Assembly (NCBI GenBank): GCA_949292635.1
Contig: CASEZY010000004.1
Span: forward strand, 62,001 to 126,000
DNA: 64,000 nucleotides
Source of the DNA: an uncultured Methanomassiliicoccales archaeon
GTDB taxonomy: Archaea > Thermoplasmatota > Thermoplasmata > Methanomassiliicoccales > Methanomethylophilaceae
Direction of reading: 5' to 3'
The notes below the pieces were generated by a model, which was not told where the DNA came from, did no database searches, and was given only the letters and a program-made list of their open reading frames with translations. Positions 16,136 to 25,425 of this stretch are shown here, piece by piece. Position 1 is the first letter of the stretch. Every line of letters begins with the position of its first letter. The position numbers were made by a program, and so were the translations under genes.

Positions 16136-17211
16136 AGGTCATCCACCCCCGCCCGAATCCCATCGTGGCCGCACTCTACACACTCAGGGACATGGATGTT
16201 GACGTCGTCCTTGTGCACGGACCCGCCGGATGCAGCTTCATGGCCTCCAGGATGCTGGAGGAGGCAGGAGTCAGGGTGATTACCAGCGGCATGCGCGACG
16301 ATGACCTGATCTTCGGCGGCGCCGAGAAGCTCATCGACGCGATCAGAACGGCTGACGAGAGATTCAGTCCCAAGACCATCGCCGTCGTCGGCACCTGCGC
16401 GAGCATGATCATCGGCGAGGACATACCCGCCGCGGTCAGGAGAGCAGGTGTGAAGGCCAAAACGTTCACAGTGGACTGCCACGGGTGCATGGGGGACAAC
16501 ACCTCCGGCGCCGTTAAAGCGATAGAATCCGGATGCACCGCGGGCATCATCCCCAAGGAGGAAGCCGACCGTCAGATCAGACTCATGACGGCGGCCACCG
16601 ACATGGAGAAGAGGGTAGGCATGGCCGGAAGGGAGTATCTCTCACCGGTGAGAGGCCCCACCAAACTGAAAGTTGCCAAGACCATCGCCCAGGCCCTGAA
16701 GGACGGTAAGAAGGTCGCCTTCTGCATGATCGCCAAGAAGGAGCTGGCGTACCGTTTCGCGGACATGTTCATCGCTCTCAATGAGGCACAGAGGGCCCTG
16801 GGAGGACAGCTGTTCACCGTCGGGAACCTGGACAGGGAGAAGGGACTTCCCAGGATCAGAAGATACTCCGACGACATCCTCAACGAATTGGAAGCAAAGG
16901 ATGCCATGCCGGACAGGATCATCGGCGGCCTGGACGAATACGCGATCATCGGCGAGGAGATGAAGAAGGCCGTGGACGAGTTCTCCCCTGATCTCCTGAT
17001 ACTTGCGGGCATACCGCACGGCTACCCTGGTTATTCTGCAGAGAACGTCCTCATCACCGACCAGCCGAGACAGTTGGCCAACTACCTAAGCATGGGCTGC
17101 GGCCTCGCCGTTGGCGAGATCGCCTCTCATTCCATGGTGATGGGCACACGCTCCATCATTCCGCTGGAAACAGGCAATACACTAAGAGAGGTGCTGGAGG
17201 ACTTCGAATGA
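16132..17211 (+). CDS. cfbD: CfbD, nitrogenase-like catalytic subunit of F430 synthesis
   Basis: This 359-aa NifD/NifK-like protein has cysteines in GPAGCSFMAS, VGTCASMIIGED and VDCHGCMGD that fit the 4Fe-4S ligands of the homodimeric CfbD. With CfbC it carries out the multi-electron reduction and lactam formation giving 15,17(3)-seco-F430-17(3)-acid. It overlaps its neighbours by 4 bp on both sides, inside the cfbCAEDB operon. Confidence 0.93.
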   Translation: MKVIHPRPNPIVAALYTLRDMDVDVVLVHGPAGCSFMASRMLEEAGVRVITSGMRDDDLIFGGAEKLIDAIRTADERFSPKTIAVVGTCASMIIGEDIPAAVRRAGVKAKTFTVDCHGCMGDNTSGAVKAIESGCTAGIIPKEEADRQIRLMTAATDMEKRVGMAGREYLSPVRGPTKLKVAKTIAQALKDGKKVAFCMIAKKELAYRFADMFIALNEAQRALGGQLFTVGNLDREKGLPRIRRYSDDILNELEAKDAMPDRIIGGLDEYAIIGEEMKKAVDEFSPDLLILAGIPHGYPGYSAENVLITDQPRQLANYLSMGCGLAVGEIASHSMVMGTRSIIPLETGNTLREVLEDFE

Positions 17212-18539
17212 AGGGGGTGGTGATAGCAGGCATCGGCAGCGGGGTGGGAAAGACCTCCGTCGTCACCGGGCTGCTGTCATCACTGTCCCACAAGATGAAG
17301 GTCCAAGCGTTCAAGGTGGGGCCTGATTTCATCGACCCCATGTATCATACCGCGGCCACCGGCAGGCAGTCCAGGAATCTCGATACGTTCCTGATGGACC
17401 GCGACACCGTGAGGAACGTGGCCGCCTACGCCTGCAAGGGCGCGGACATGTGCATCGTGGAGGGAGTCCGCGGGTTGTACGAAGGATTGTCCGGGACTAC
17501 AGACGAATGTTCCACCGCGGAGATGGCCAAGATCCTCGGATTCCCGGTGGTGCTGGTGATCAACGCTCGCTCCCTCACCCGCAGTGCCGCCGCCGTGATA
17601 AACGGATTCAAATCCTTCGATCCCGAGGTGGACATCCGCGGGGTCATCCTGAACAACGTCTCCGGTCCCCAGCATGAAGGGAAATTGCGGGAGGCCATCG
17701 AGAGATACACGGACACCGAGATCGTCGGCATCGTGAGACACTCCGGCGACGCGGTGATCCACCAGAGGCATCTGGGCCTCAAAACCATCACCAACGAAGG
17801 TACCGAGGAGATACGCCATCTGGAGACCCTGGTGGAGGATGTGGACATCGACCGCCTGATGGATGTCAGCGGCGATGCGGACTGGATGGAGGAATGTCCT
17901 TCCCCTTACACGGAGCATCACAGCGGACTGAGGGCCGCGGTGCCCATGGACGACGCATATTGCTTCTACTACAGGGAGAACATCGAATGCATGGAGGCCG
18001 CAGGGATGAGGGTGCAATACTTCAGCCCTGTTGCCGGGGACGACCTGCCGGATGCGGACGTGTACTACCTGGGCGGCGGTTATCCGGAACTGTTCACAAG
18101 GGAGATCTCCGAGAACCGTGCGTTCCTGGACGGGATCAAAACAGCTTCGGATGACGGCAAGGTCATCCTAGGGGAATGCGGCGGTCTGATGACCCTGTGC
18201 TCTTCCATAACCGGCAAGGACGGCGTCAAACATCCCATGTCTGATGTTTTCGAAGGCGACGCCGTCATGTCCGGGAGGCACGGACCCTCCTACGTGATAG
18301 CCGACACCACCCCTGACAACCCCCTGTTCAGGGACAAGAGGCTCAGGGGCCACGAGTTCCACTACTCCGAGATAATCACCAACGGAAACCCCGTCTTCGG
18401 ATTCGACGTGGTCCGCGGCACGGGGATCTCCGGGAAGAAGGACGGGCTGACGGTGAGGAGTACCCTTGGCTCCTACATGCATCAGCACGCCCTGTCCACT
18501 CGGGATTGGCTGTCCGGCGTCATCGACCGGGCGGGATGA
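17208..18539 (+). CDS. cfbB: CfbB, Ni-sirohydrochlorin a,c-diamide synthase
   Basis: This 443-aa protein has the CobB/CbiA layout. An N-terminal P-loop domain (GIGSGVGKTSVV) is followed by a C-terminal class I glutaminase-like domain with the nucleophile Cys in GECGGLM and His in RGHEFHYSE. It uses ATP and glutamine to amidate the a and c acetates of Ni-sirohydrochlorin. Homologues act on cobyrinate, but being the last gene of a complete F430 operon points to CfbB. The stop abuts the convergent FmdE-like gene. Confidence 0.93.
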   Translation: MKGVVIAGIGSGVGKTSVVTGLLSSLSHKMKVQAFKVGPDFIDPMYHTAATGRQSRNLDTFLMDRDTVRNVAAYACKGADMCIVEGVRGLYEGLSGTTDECSTAEMAKILGFPVVLVINARSLTRSAAAVINGFKSFDPEVDIRGVILNNVSGPQHEGKLREAIERYTDTEIVGIVRHSGDAVIHQRHLGLKTITNEGTEEIRHLETLVEDVDIDRLMDVSGDADWMEECPSPYTEHHSGLRAAVPMDDAYCFYYRENIECMEAAGMRVQYFSPVAGDDLPDADVYYLGGGYPELFTREISENRAFLDGIKTASDDGKVILGECGGLMTLCSSITGKDGVKHPMSDVFEGDAVMSGRHGPSYVIADTTPDNPLFRDKRLRGHEFHYSEIITNGNPVFGFDVVRGTGISGKKDGLTVRSTLGSYMHQHALSTRDWLSGVIDRAG

Positions 18540-19067
18540 TCATCCGCGGTCGTAGAACTCGAAGCAGTCGGGACAGACTATCTCACCGTTAGAGAGTCTC
18601 GCCTTATCCTCGCGGCACCCTTCGCCGCATTTCGAGCATACCACGGTCTCGAAATGTCTTGCTTTGGAGGGAACGCCCTCTCTGGGGGCTCCGATGGTCA
18701 CGTAGGTGTCCAAGGGGCCCTCCAGGATGTTCTTGATCATCTGTGCGCGATCTTCCACGCGGGGGAACTGCTTGGCCATGACGCGGACGCCCTTGCCGGT
18801 GCGGCGGTCGAAGAAGGTGAAGGCGATCTTGCCTTTGGGCCTGAAGATGAGATTCCCCTTTCCGGCGGTGCAGGACAAAAGGACCTGAACGGCGTCCACC
18901 CCGCAGGCCTCGTTCTCGGCTATGCACACGAGCTCCTCGTCCTTGGCCTTCTCTAGCGGGATCCGCAGGAAATCCATGGCCGCCTCGGTGAGACGGTATC
19001 CGATCGCCAAGCCGGGGCAGGTGTGTCCGTGGAACTCCCCGCACTCCTTCCAAAGTCTCTCGTCCAT
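18540..19067 (-). CDS. FmdE-family protein with C-terminal zinc ribbon
   Basis: This 175-aa protein has the FmdE motif HGHTCPGLAIGYR at the N-terminus, the CGVDAVQVLLSCTAGKGNL core, and a C-terminal zinc ribbon (CSKCGEGC...CPDC). Such proteins copurify with, or sit near, molybdenum/tungsten formylmethanofuran dehydrogenases; the biochemical role is not settled. The frame extends to 19097, but the ATG at 19067 has AAAGGAG seven bases upstream and is preferred. It diverges from the ABC importer, with a shared inverted repeat at 19093-19123. Confidence 0.85.
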   Translation of the reverse strand: MDERLWKECGEFHGHTCPGLAIGYRLTEAAMDFLRIPLEKAKDEELVCIAENEACGVDAVQVLLSCTAGKGNLIFRPKGKIAFTFFDRRTGKGVRVMAKQFPRVEDRAQMIKNILEGPLDTYVTIGAPREGVPSKARHFETVVCSKCGEGCREDKARLSNGEIVCPDCFEFYDRG

Positions 19068-19092
19068 GACGGTTCTCCTTTTTACACAGTAA

Positions 19093-19123
19093 GTCATAAC
19101 CGTATTTTTAGGGCAGTTATGAC
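19093..19123. promoter_or_regulatory. Inverted-repeat operator candidate between fmdE-like and ABC importer genes
   Basis: GTCATAAC at 19093-19100 and GTTATGAC at 19116-19123 form a perfect 8-bp dyad with a 15-bp spacer. The spacer holds an AT-rich block, gtattttta, the probable TATA box of the leftward gene. Spacing of about 15-16 bp between half-sites is like NikR operators such as E. coli GTATGA-N16-TCATAC. The NikR-family gene is 6 kb away. Binding is inference. Confidence 0.6.
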
Positions 19124-19185
19124 GGCTGTTACAATAATTGTTATTTGGTAATACGTTTTATAGTTTTAGTAACATCCTCCCGACG

Positions 19186-20484
19186 ATGAGGGACAAGGTG
19201 TTCTTCGGCGCCATCGCTGTTGCCATACTCGTTCTAGCCACAGGCGGATGGTTCGTGCTGTTCAACTCCGAGGGAGGAACCTCCGGAGGAGGATCGGGAG
19301 GCGGTGGATCCGGCGGAGGAGGCTCCTCCGTTGAATACGTGACCGATGCCGCAGGCAGAGAGGTCCAGATCCCCGATGATCTCAGCAACGGCATCGTCAC
19401 CGTGGGAAGCACCGGACCTCTGAGATTCCTTTCCATATTCGGGGTCCAGGACCTTGTCATCGAGGTGGACGACGGAGATGCCACCGACCCCAAGAACGGT
19501 CGTGCGTACTCGTACGCGTATGACTTCTCCAATGTTGCCACACACCCTGACAACATGCTGTCCGCGGAGACCGTGGAATCCATCGCACAGAAGAACCCCT
19601 CGTTGGTGATCACTCAGCAGAGCGTGTACAGCGGCTACAGGGACCTGGTGGATCTCCTCGCCAGAACCGTTACAGTCATCGTGATCAACGACCAAAACGT
19701 GAAGAACCTATACACCGCCGATTACAAACTGGCGGACTGGTACAAGCAGAACGTCGATATCATCGGCAAGGCCCTGGGCATGGAGATACGCGCGATGGAA
19801 CACGTCAACAGTGTGGAATACATCAACGGCACGGAATATCTGTGGGGGGTGGAGAACATCATCGCAGACATCAGAAGCCTCATCTCCGAGTCCCCATCCG
19901 GTGTCACATACTTGGCAGGGGTCACGTTCAGCGGTTCCAATCAGCTCAGTACCACATTCCCTGTGTATCTGCCACTGAACCTCACCGGCGGCAATAACGC
20001 ATACACCGATTCCAGTACAGCCAACAAGGTCGATCTGTCCGTTGAGGACGCCGTCGGATACATCAGCAACAGCAACAAGATCCTGATAGACCCGTCCTCT
20101 GCAGATATGCTCTCTGAGAACAACAGCCAGAGGGTCCTGGAATACATCTACGGTCTGAACAACGATGCCGATCCGGATAATGACATCCCGCTGTATGTGG
20201 GAATACCAATCGTCTGGGACAGTGTCAACTACGACTGCATTCTTGCGGCGTCTTATTACCTAATATATCTCCAATACGGGACATTGACCTACGAACAAAT
20301 GCTGGAGAAGATCGAATCCGTGTTTGTCGCATTCTACCAGGACCGGGGACATGAGGTGTTCGATTCCATGTGCCAGTTCTTCGAATCCAAGTGTTCCCAG
20401 TACAATTCGGAGATGCCTCTGCTCTCTGAGGTCCAGGTGGTCCTGGAGAACGGAACGTACACCATCAGAGCATTGGGGGCCTGA
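19186..20484 (+). CDS. ABC importer substrate-binding protein (iron-chelate/cobalamin/nickel family)
   Basis: This 432-aa protein has an N-terminal hydrophobic segment (about residues 4-26) that acts as a signal or membrane anchor. A striking glycine-serine linker, (GGGGS)-like, follows at about residues 32-48, then a TroA/BtuF-like binding domain starting VTDAAGREVQIPDD. The start at 19186 is preferred over 19138 because ttttatag lies about 26 bp before it. It is the first gene of a binding protein-permease-ATPase operon. Proximity to F430 genes and NikR suggests nickel or a corrinoid as ligand, but siderophore is equally possible from sequence. Confidence 0.85.
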   Translation: MRDKVFFGAIAVAILVLATGGWFVLFNSEGGTSGGGSGGGGSGGGGSSVEYVTDAAGREVQIPDDLSNGIVTVGSTGPLRFLSIFGVQDLVIEVDDGDATDPKNGRAYSYAYDFSNVATHPDNMLSAETVESIAQKNPSLVITQQSVYSGYRDLVDLLARTVTVIVINDQNVKNLYTADYKLADWYKQNVDIIGKALGMEIRAMEHVNSVEYINGTEYLWGVENIIADIRSLISESPSGVTYLAGVTFSGSNQLSTTFPVYLPLNLTGGNNAYTDSSTANKVDLSVEDAVGYISNSNKILIDPSSADMLSENNSQRVLEYIYGLNNDADPDNDIPLYVGIPIVWDSVNYDCILAASYYLIYLQYGTLTYEQMLEKIESVFVAFYQDRGHEVFDSMCQFFESKCSQYNSEMPLLSEVQVVLENGTYTIRALGA

Positions 20485-20486
20485 AC

Positions 20487-21581
20487 ATGCACGGACCGAT
20501 GCCGGAGATCCCCGAGAACACCGAGACCACAGAGAACTACGTGAAGTTCAGCAGGAAGAAGAACCTCTTCCTTGTAGGTCTGGCTCTTCTGCTGATCGTC
20601 ATAAGTCTGTTCACGGTCACCCTTGGTAGCACCGACCTTTCCTTCGGTGACATCATACATTACATCTTCAACCCGGACGGCTCCTGGGAGAGCACCGTGG
20701 TCTGGGACCTGAGGCTCAAGAACATCTTCGCCGCCATCCTTGCCGGAGCCGGTCTGGGAATAGCGGGAGCGGTCATGCAGGGGATCCTCAGGAATCCCCT
20801 GGCATCTCCTTACACACTTGGTATCTCCAATGCCGCAGCATTCGGAGCGGCGGTCGCCATAATGTTCCTGGGCGGCGGAGCGATCGCTGGAACCACAACA
20901 TTGAACCTCTCCATCAACAACCCGGCTTTGGTCACCATCGTGGCTTTCCTGTTCGCGATGCTTGCGACAGGCATCATCCTGCTTCTGGTGAAGATGACCT
21001 CCTGCACACCGGAGACCATGGTCCTGGCGGGAATGGCCATCAACGCCATCTTCGCCGCCGGATTGTCATTCCTGCAGTACATCGCCGATGACACATCCCT
21101 GCCGGCCATAGTATTCTGGCAGTTCGGCGCATTGGATAAGGCATCGTGGAGCAACATGTACATCATCCTGGCAACGCTGGCACTGGTGTGCGTGTACTTC
21201 TATTACAAGAGGTGGGACTACAACGCCATGGAGGCCGGGGAGGACGTTGCCCGCGGATTGGGTGTGGACATCGGATCCACGAGACTGCTGGGTCTTGTGC
21301 TCTCCGCCGTCATCACCGCGGTGGTGGTGTCGTTCATGGGCATCATCGGATTCATCGGGTTGATAGCGCCGCACATAGTCAAGAGGCTCATCGGCGACGA
21401 CTTCCGCTATCTTCTCACGGGATCCATGCTAATCGGCGCGTTGGTGCTGCTGCTTGCCAATGTGGTCGGAAGCTACGCCTTCGAGATGACCATCCCCGTT
21501 GGAATAATCACCTCGTTCATCGGCGGTCCGATCTTCATCTACATCCTCATCCGCGGATACCGCAGGAGGTCGGTCGTATGA
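20487..21581 (+). CDS. FecCD-family ABC permease
   Basis: This 364-aa protein has about ten transmembrane helices, with LGIAGAVMQGILRNPLASPYTLG and GFIGLIAPHIVKRLIG, the hallmark segments of the BtuC/FecCD family. A hydrophilic 30-residue N-terminus precedes the first helix. It should form the homodimeric channel for the metal chelate delivered by the upstream binding protein. The stop overlaps the ATG of the ATPase gene (ATGA). Confidence 0.93.
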   Translation: MHGPMPEIPENTETTENYVKFSRKKNLFLVGLALLLIVISLFTVTLGSTDLSFGDIIHYIFNPDGSWESTVVWDLRLKNIFAAILAGAGLGIAGAVMQGILRNPLASPYTLGISNAAAFGAAVAIMFLGGGAIAGTTTLNLSINNPALVTIVAFLFAMLATGIILLLVKMTSCTPETMVLAGMAINAIFAAGLSFLQYIADDTSLPAIVFWQFGALDKASWSNMYIILATLALVCVYFYYKRWDYNAMEAGEDVARGLGVDIGSTRLLGLVLSAVITAVVVSFMGIIGFIGLIAPHIVKRLIGDDFRYLLTGSMLIGALVLLLANVVGSYAFEMTIPVGIITSFIGGPIFIYILIRGYRRRSVV

Positions 21582-22411
21582 GCATGCTGCACGTGGATGA
21601 CCTGAGGTTCGCCTACGATTCGCTCCGGGTGCTGGACGGAGTGTCCTTCGAAGCGGATGAGGGACAGATAGTCTCCATACTCGGACCCAACGGTACCGGG
21701 AAGACCACGATGCTGAAGTGCATCTGCAACATCCACCGCCCCCAGGGCGGGAAGGTGATGGTGGACGGCAGCGACGTCCTCTCCCTTGCCGGCAGGGAGC
21801 TGGCGAAGAACATCGGATACGTGCCGCAATCGGTACCGATGTCCCGTATGACGGTATTCGACTCCGTGCTCATCGGCAGGAGGCCGTACATCGAGATCAG
21901 CGCCGGTAAGGAGGACGTCCGCATGACTGCCGAGGTGATAGATGCGTTGGGCATGCATGACCTGTCATTGCGCTACCTGAACGAGATCAGCGGCGGTGAG
22001 TTCCAGAAGGTGCAGATCGCAAGGGCGTTGGTACAGGAGCCCAAGGTGCTTATATTGGACGAGCCCACCAACAATCTGGATATCTCCAACCAGCACACCA
22101 CCATGCACATGGTGGAGGACATCGTCCGCTCCAGGGGGATGACCACGGTGATGACCATGCACGACATCAACCTGGCCATACACTATTCGGACCGCTTCCT
22201 CTTTCTGAAAGATGGTAAAGTTGCCGCCTACGGTGACGTGGACGTGATCACCGAGGATCTTATCGAAGATGTCTACGGCATACAGGTGGACGTGATCGAG
22301 CATCGCGGAGTCCCGTTCGTGGTGCCCAGGCATTCGTCGAAGTACGTACACGAGCACCCGCATCCCCATGATGTGCACGACCATCTGCTGAACGATCGCG
22401 AGAGATTCTGA
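21578..22411 (+). CDS. FepC/BtuD-like ABC ATPase
   Basis: This 277-aa ATPase has Walker A GPNGTGKTT, a degenerate signature ISGGEFQKV and Walker B VLILDEPTNNLD. The start is the ATG overlapping the permease stop, with AGGAGGT eight bases upstream; the same frame is open further upstream but that is a shadow of the permease. The last 20 residues are His-rich (HEHPHPHDVHDHL), a common metal-binding tail that fits nickel or cobalt handling. A hairpin terminator follows directly. Confidence 0.93.
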   Translation: MSMLHVDDLRFAYDSLRVLDGVSFEADEGQIVSILGPNGTGKTTMLKCICNIHRPQGGKVMVDGSDVLSLAGRELAKNIGYVPQSVPMSRMTVFDSVLIGRRPYIEISAGKEDVRMTAEVIDALGMHDLSLRYLNEISGGEFQKVQIARALVQEPKVLILDEPTNNLDISNQHTTMHMVEDIVRSRGMTTVMTMHDINLAIHYSDRFLFLKDGKVAAYGDVDVITEDLIEDVYGIQVDVIEHRGVPFVVPRHSSKYVHEHPHPHDVHDHLLNDRERF

Positions 22412-22413
22412 AT

Positions 22414-22434
22414 GGGACGGCCCTAGGCCGTCCC
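22414..22434. terminator. Perfect hairpin terminator between convergent genes
   Basis: GGGACGGCC and GGCCGTCCC pair perfectly around CTA, followed by GTTTAG. It separates the ABC importer operon from the leftward flavoprotein gene and may serve both directions. Confidence 0.75.
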
Positions 22435-22436
22435 GT

Positions 22437-22985
22437 TTAGAGAGACATTCCCATCTCGTAGGCCTGGATCATCGCCTTGTGGCCCTTGACCTCACCTGCG
22501 GCACCTACGCCGCCGGCGCAGACGGTGCCGGAGAGCTTGGACTCGGGGAAGCACTCCACCCAGCCCTCCACGCCTTTGATGGTGCCCTCGAATGTGTGGG
22601 CATCATCCTCTGCGGCGGTCATCAGCAGGTACACGTCCCTGAATGCGTAGTCCGAATCATACAGGGGGTTGCAACGGTCAAGCATGGTCTTCAGCTGACC
22701 GGACATGCAGAAGTAGTACACAGGGGTCACGAATACCAGTACGTCGGCGTCGTGGACCTTGTTCGCTATCTCCACCGCGTCGTCCTTGATCACGCACCTG
22801 CGGGTCTCCTGGCAGGCGAGGCATCCCCGGCAGAACCCGATGGTCTTGTCCCGGAGGGTGATGATCTCCACGTCGTAGCCGGCCTCCTCCGCGCCCTTGG
22901 CGAAGCTCTCGGCGAGAAGATGGGAGTTGCCGCCCTTGCGGGGAGTGGATGAGATGATCAAAACCTTGCGCTTGTCAGATGCCAT
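22437..22985 (-). CDS. NADPH-dependent FMN reductase / iron-sulfur flavoprotein-like
   Basis: This 182-aa flavodoxin-fold protein starts KVLIISSTPRKGGNSHLLAE (FMN loop). CRGCLACQETRRC has the Cx2Cx2Cx5C spacing seen in Isf-like flavoproteins, and TPVYYFCMSGQLKTMLDRC is the flavin-site strand. It is related to the proteins at 11508-12131 and 53897-54466. Likely role: redox carrier or reductase. The upstream 210 bp lead into the repeat-bearing promoter of the ATPase gene at 23197. Confidence 0.85.
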   Translation of the reverse strand: MASDKRKVLIISSTPRKGGNSHLLAESFAKGAEEAGYDVEIITLRDKTIGFCRGCLACQETRRCVIKDDAVEIANKVHDADVLVFVTPVYYFCMSGQLKTMLDRCNPLYDSDYAFRDVYLLMTAAEDDAHTFEGTIKGVEGWVECFPESKLSGTVCAGGVGAAGEVKGHKAMIQAYEMGMSL

Positions 22986-23084
22986 GGATGCGGCAACAGG
23001 GAATCCGTTATTATCGGTGACGGTGGCGAACGGTTCTTTGGTAGGTCAGTCTCATACGTTAATTGGTAGTAAAGAGGAACGAAC

Positions 23085-23166
23085 TTGATTATCTTCATCT
23101 ATGTATGTTAATTCAGCTTAATTATCTTCATCCATGTATGATAATTCAGCTTAATTATCTTCATCC
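23085..23166. repeat. 33-bp direct repeats abutting the TATA box of the next ATPase gene
   Basis: Units lie at 23085-23117 and 23118-23150, and a truncated third at 23151-23166. Each begins TT(G/A)ATTATCTTCATC, and the full units end ATTCAGC. The third unit is cut off exactly where the TATA box ttataaa (23167-23173) starts; that box is centred 27 bp before the ATG at 23197. The period of 33 bp is about three helical turns and is shared with the repeats at 29392-29500, though the sequences differ. Confidence 0.85.
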
Positions 23167-23196
23167 TTATAAACCATCACGATAATTCCAAGAAAC

Positions 23197-24561
23197 ATGC
23201 TGAGGCGCAAGGCGTATGACCGCCTGATTAATTGGAAGGCCAAGGCAGACAGGTTGCCGCTGTTGGTGAAGGGTCAACGCCAGGTTGGAAAGACGTTCAT
23301 AATAGAGCGTTTCGCCAAGGACAACTACAGGAACTATATCTACGCCGACCTCAGCAAGGATGAGAACGCGAGGAAATCATTCTCCGGGAACCTGGATGTC
23401 AACACCATAATCCAAAGTCTCTGCATGTACAGGAGCATCCCCGTACCCCCGGAGAAAGAGACTGTCATATTCCTGGACGAGATCCAAAGCTGTCCCAGGG
23501 CCAGGGAGTCATTGAAATCCTTCGCCATCGACGGCAGATATGACGTCATCGCCTCGGGCTCGCTAATCGATGCCGTGCACACGACCGATGACGGGAGGCC
23601 GCCTGTCCTCCCCATGGGTTATGAGGAGCACCTCCTTATGCATCCTCTGGACTTCGAAGAGTTCCTTTGGGCCAAGAACACCCCATCGGAGATCATCTCG
23701 GAGATCAAGGAGAACATAGCGTCGCGCACACCGATAAGCGAAGCGTATCTGGACGGATTGCAATCGCTGTTCCGCGAATACATGATCGTGGGCGGGATGC
23801 CCAAGGTCGTCTCCAAGTACGTCTCCGGAGGTTCATATTCCGAGGCCGACGAGGTGATCGGAGAGGTTCTGGAGACATGCAAGGCCGATGTGACAAAGTA
23901 CAATGACGGTATCAAAGGGAAGAAGATCCTAGATTGCCTGGAATCCATGCCGTCACAGTTGTCGCAGTCCAACAAGAGGTTCATGTACTCGCGTATCGAG
24001 AAGCAGCCTTCCAGGATGGCCTCCAGGAAGTATTCGGACGCTCTTCTGTGGATCGCAGACTCCGGACTTGGCATCCGCTGCTTCGCACTGAAGGACCTGA
24101 GTCTACCGCTGAAGGTCCAGTGCGACAGGGGGTTGTTCAGACTGTACATGTCGGACACCGGCATGCTGATGAACATGATGGGGAACACCGCCAGGGTCGC
24201 CGTGTTCGACGGCGACTATTCCGTCAACATGGGTGCGGTGGTGGAGAACGTCGTAGCCGGGTGTCTTCACAAGGTCGGTTATGAGATCTATTACCGCAAG
24301 GTCGCTAACGGGGAAGATATGATGGAACTGGACTTCGTCATCGAACTCGGCATTGAACTGGCGGTGATCGAGGTCAAATCCGGCAAGGACAGGAGCGCAC
24401 CGTCCCTCGGGAAGGTATCTAGATACCCGTCCGTGCAGAGACGGATAATGCTGGAGAACGGTAACATCCATGTGGATGGGGCGGGAGTGGAACACTATCC
24501 GCTTTTCGCCGCCGCATTCATGGATAAGATGGAAAAGGATTGGAGGAGACCGGGTTTCTGA
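23197..24561 (+). CDS. AAA+ ATPase with C-terminal DUF4143 domain
   Basis: This is a 454-aa protein. Walker A is KGQRQVGKTFI, Walker B is TVIFLDEIQSCPRA, and a sensor-like DVIASGSLI follows. The C-terminal DUF4143 domain has MELDFVIEL...AVIEVKSGKDRS, a PD-(D/E)xK-like core. The closest relative in the window is at 29532-30932. A leaderless message is likely from the TATA spacing. The biological role of this archaeal family is unknown; the private repeats in front suggest self-regulation or element-specific recognition. Confidence 0.9.
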   Translation: MLRRKAYDRLINWKAKADRLPLLVKGQRQVGKTFIIERFAKDNYRNYIYADLSKDENARKSFSGNLDVNTIIQSLCMYRSIPVPPEKETVIFLDEIQSCPRARESLKSFAIDGRYDVIASGSLIDAVHTTDDGRPPVLPMGYEEHLLMHPLDFEEFLWAKNTPSEIISEIKENIASRTPISEAYLDGLQSLFREYMIVGGMPKVVSKYVSGGSYSEADEVIGEVLETCKADVTKYNDGIKGKKILDCLESMPSQLSQSNKRFMYSRIEKQPSRMASRKYSDALLWIADSGLGIRCFALKDLSLPLKVQCDRGLFRLYMSDTGMLMNMMGNTARVAVFDGDYSVNMGAVVENVVAGCLHKVGYEIYYRKVANGEDMMELDFVIELGIELAVIEVKSGKDRSAPSLGKVSRYPSVQRRIMLENGNIHVDGAGVEHYPLFAAAFMDKMEKDWRRPGF

Positions 24562-24568
24562 CCCGGTC

Positions 24569-25315
24569 TCACTCGCAGGCCTTGCGGTACTGCTCGTCGT
24601 CAACCGGCTCCAGCCACTTGTTGGAGGTCTCCTCACCGGGGACCTCGATGGCCACGTGGGAGAACCAGGAGTCGGGGGCGGCGCCGTGCCAATGCTCCAC
24701 GCCGGCGGGGATCTCAACGGCTTCTCCGGGCCTCATCAGGATGGCCTTCTTGCCCCTCTCCTGATAGTATCCCTTGCCTGCCACGCAGATCAGCATCTGC
24801 CCGCCGCCGGACTTGGCGTTGTGGATGTGCCAGTTGTTCCTGCACCCGGGCTCGAAGGTGACGTTGTACATCCTCTGGCCGTTGAGGGATATCGGGGCGA
24901 GGTAGCTCTTGCCGATGAAGAACTGGGCGTAAGCGTCGTTGGACTGTCCGATGGGGAAGGGCATGGATGCGGCATGTGCCAGCATGCCGTCGTCGTCCTT
25001 CCAGACCTCCTTGGCCATGTTGAACGCTGCCCAGGCCTTGGGCCAGCCCATGTAGAAAGCGGCGTGGGTGATGACCTCGGCGATCTCCTCCTTGGAGATG
25101 CCGTTGGCCTTGGCAGCCTGGAGGTGGAATCCGAAGGAGGAATCGGTGATGCCCTGGAACATCAGGGATGTCACGGTCACCAGGGACCTGTCCCTGGGAG
25201 AGAGCTCCTCCTCCCTGCTCCATACCTGTCCGAAGAGAACGTCGTCATTGATCTCGGCGAACTTGGGGGCGAAAGCGCCCAGCTGGTCCCTGCCTGCTGT
25301 TACATTCTCTGCCAT
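24569..25315 (-). CDS. Carboxymuconolactone decarboxylase-cupin fusion
   Basis: This is a 248-aa protein. The N-terminal half (residues 20-100) is an AhpD/CMD-like domain with ELSPRDRSLVTVTSLMFQG and ITHAAFYMGWPKAW, lacking the CxxC of peroxidase members. The C-terminal half (about 125-230) is a cupin barrel with NNWHIHNAKSGGGQ and EHWHGAAPDSWF supplying metal ligands. Probable oxidoreductase or detoxifying enzyme; the substrate is unknown. The start ATG at 25315 is chosen for its AGGTG upstream; the frame extends to 25336. Confidence 0.85.
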   Translation of the reverse strand: MAENVTAGRDQLGAFAPKFAEINDDVLFGQVWSREEELSPRDRSLVTVTSLMFQGITDSSFGFHLQAAKANGISKEEIAEVITHAAFYMGWPKAWAAFNMAKEVWKDDDGMLAHAASMPFPIGQSNDAYAQFFIGKSYLAPISLNGQRMYNVTFEPGCRNNWHIHNAKSGGGQMLICVAGKGYYQERGKKAILMRPGEAVEIPAGVEHWHGAAPDSWFSHVAIEVPGEETSNKWLEPVDDEQYRKACE

Positions 25316-25425
25316 TGAAATGCACCTGTGTGCCACTGTCGGAAGGCGGTATTAAACGATACTGTGCAACTTGTTCGGTAGTGCAGGTGTCGACACGTCG
25401 TCAGAAACGATTGGATTGACGTCGA

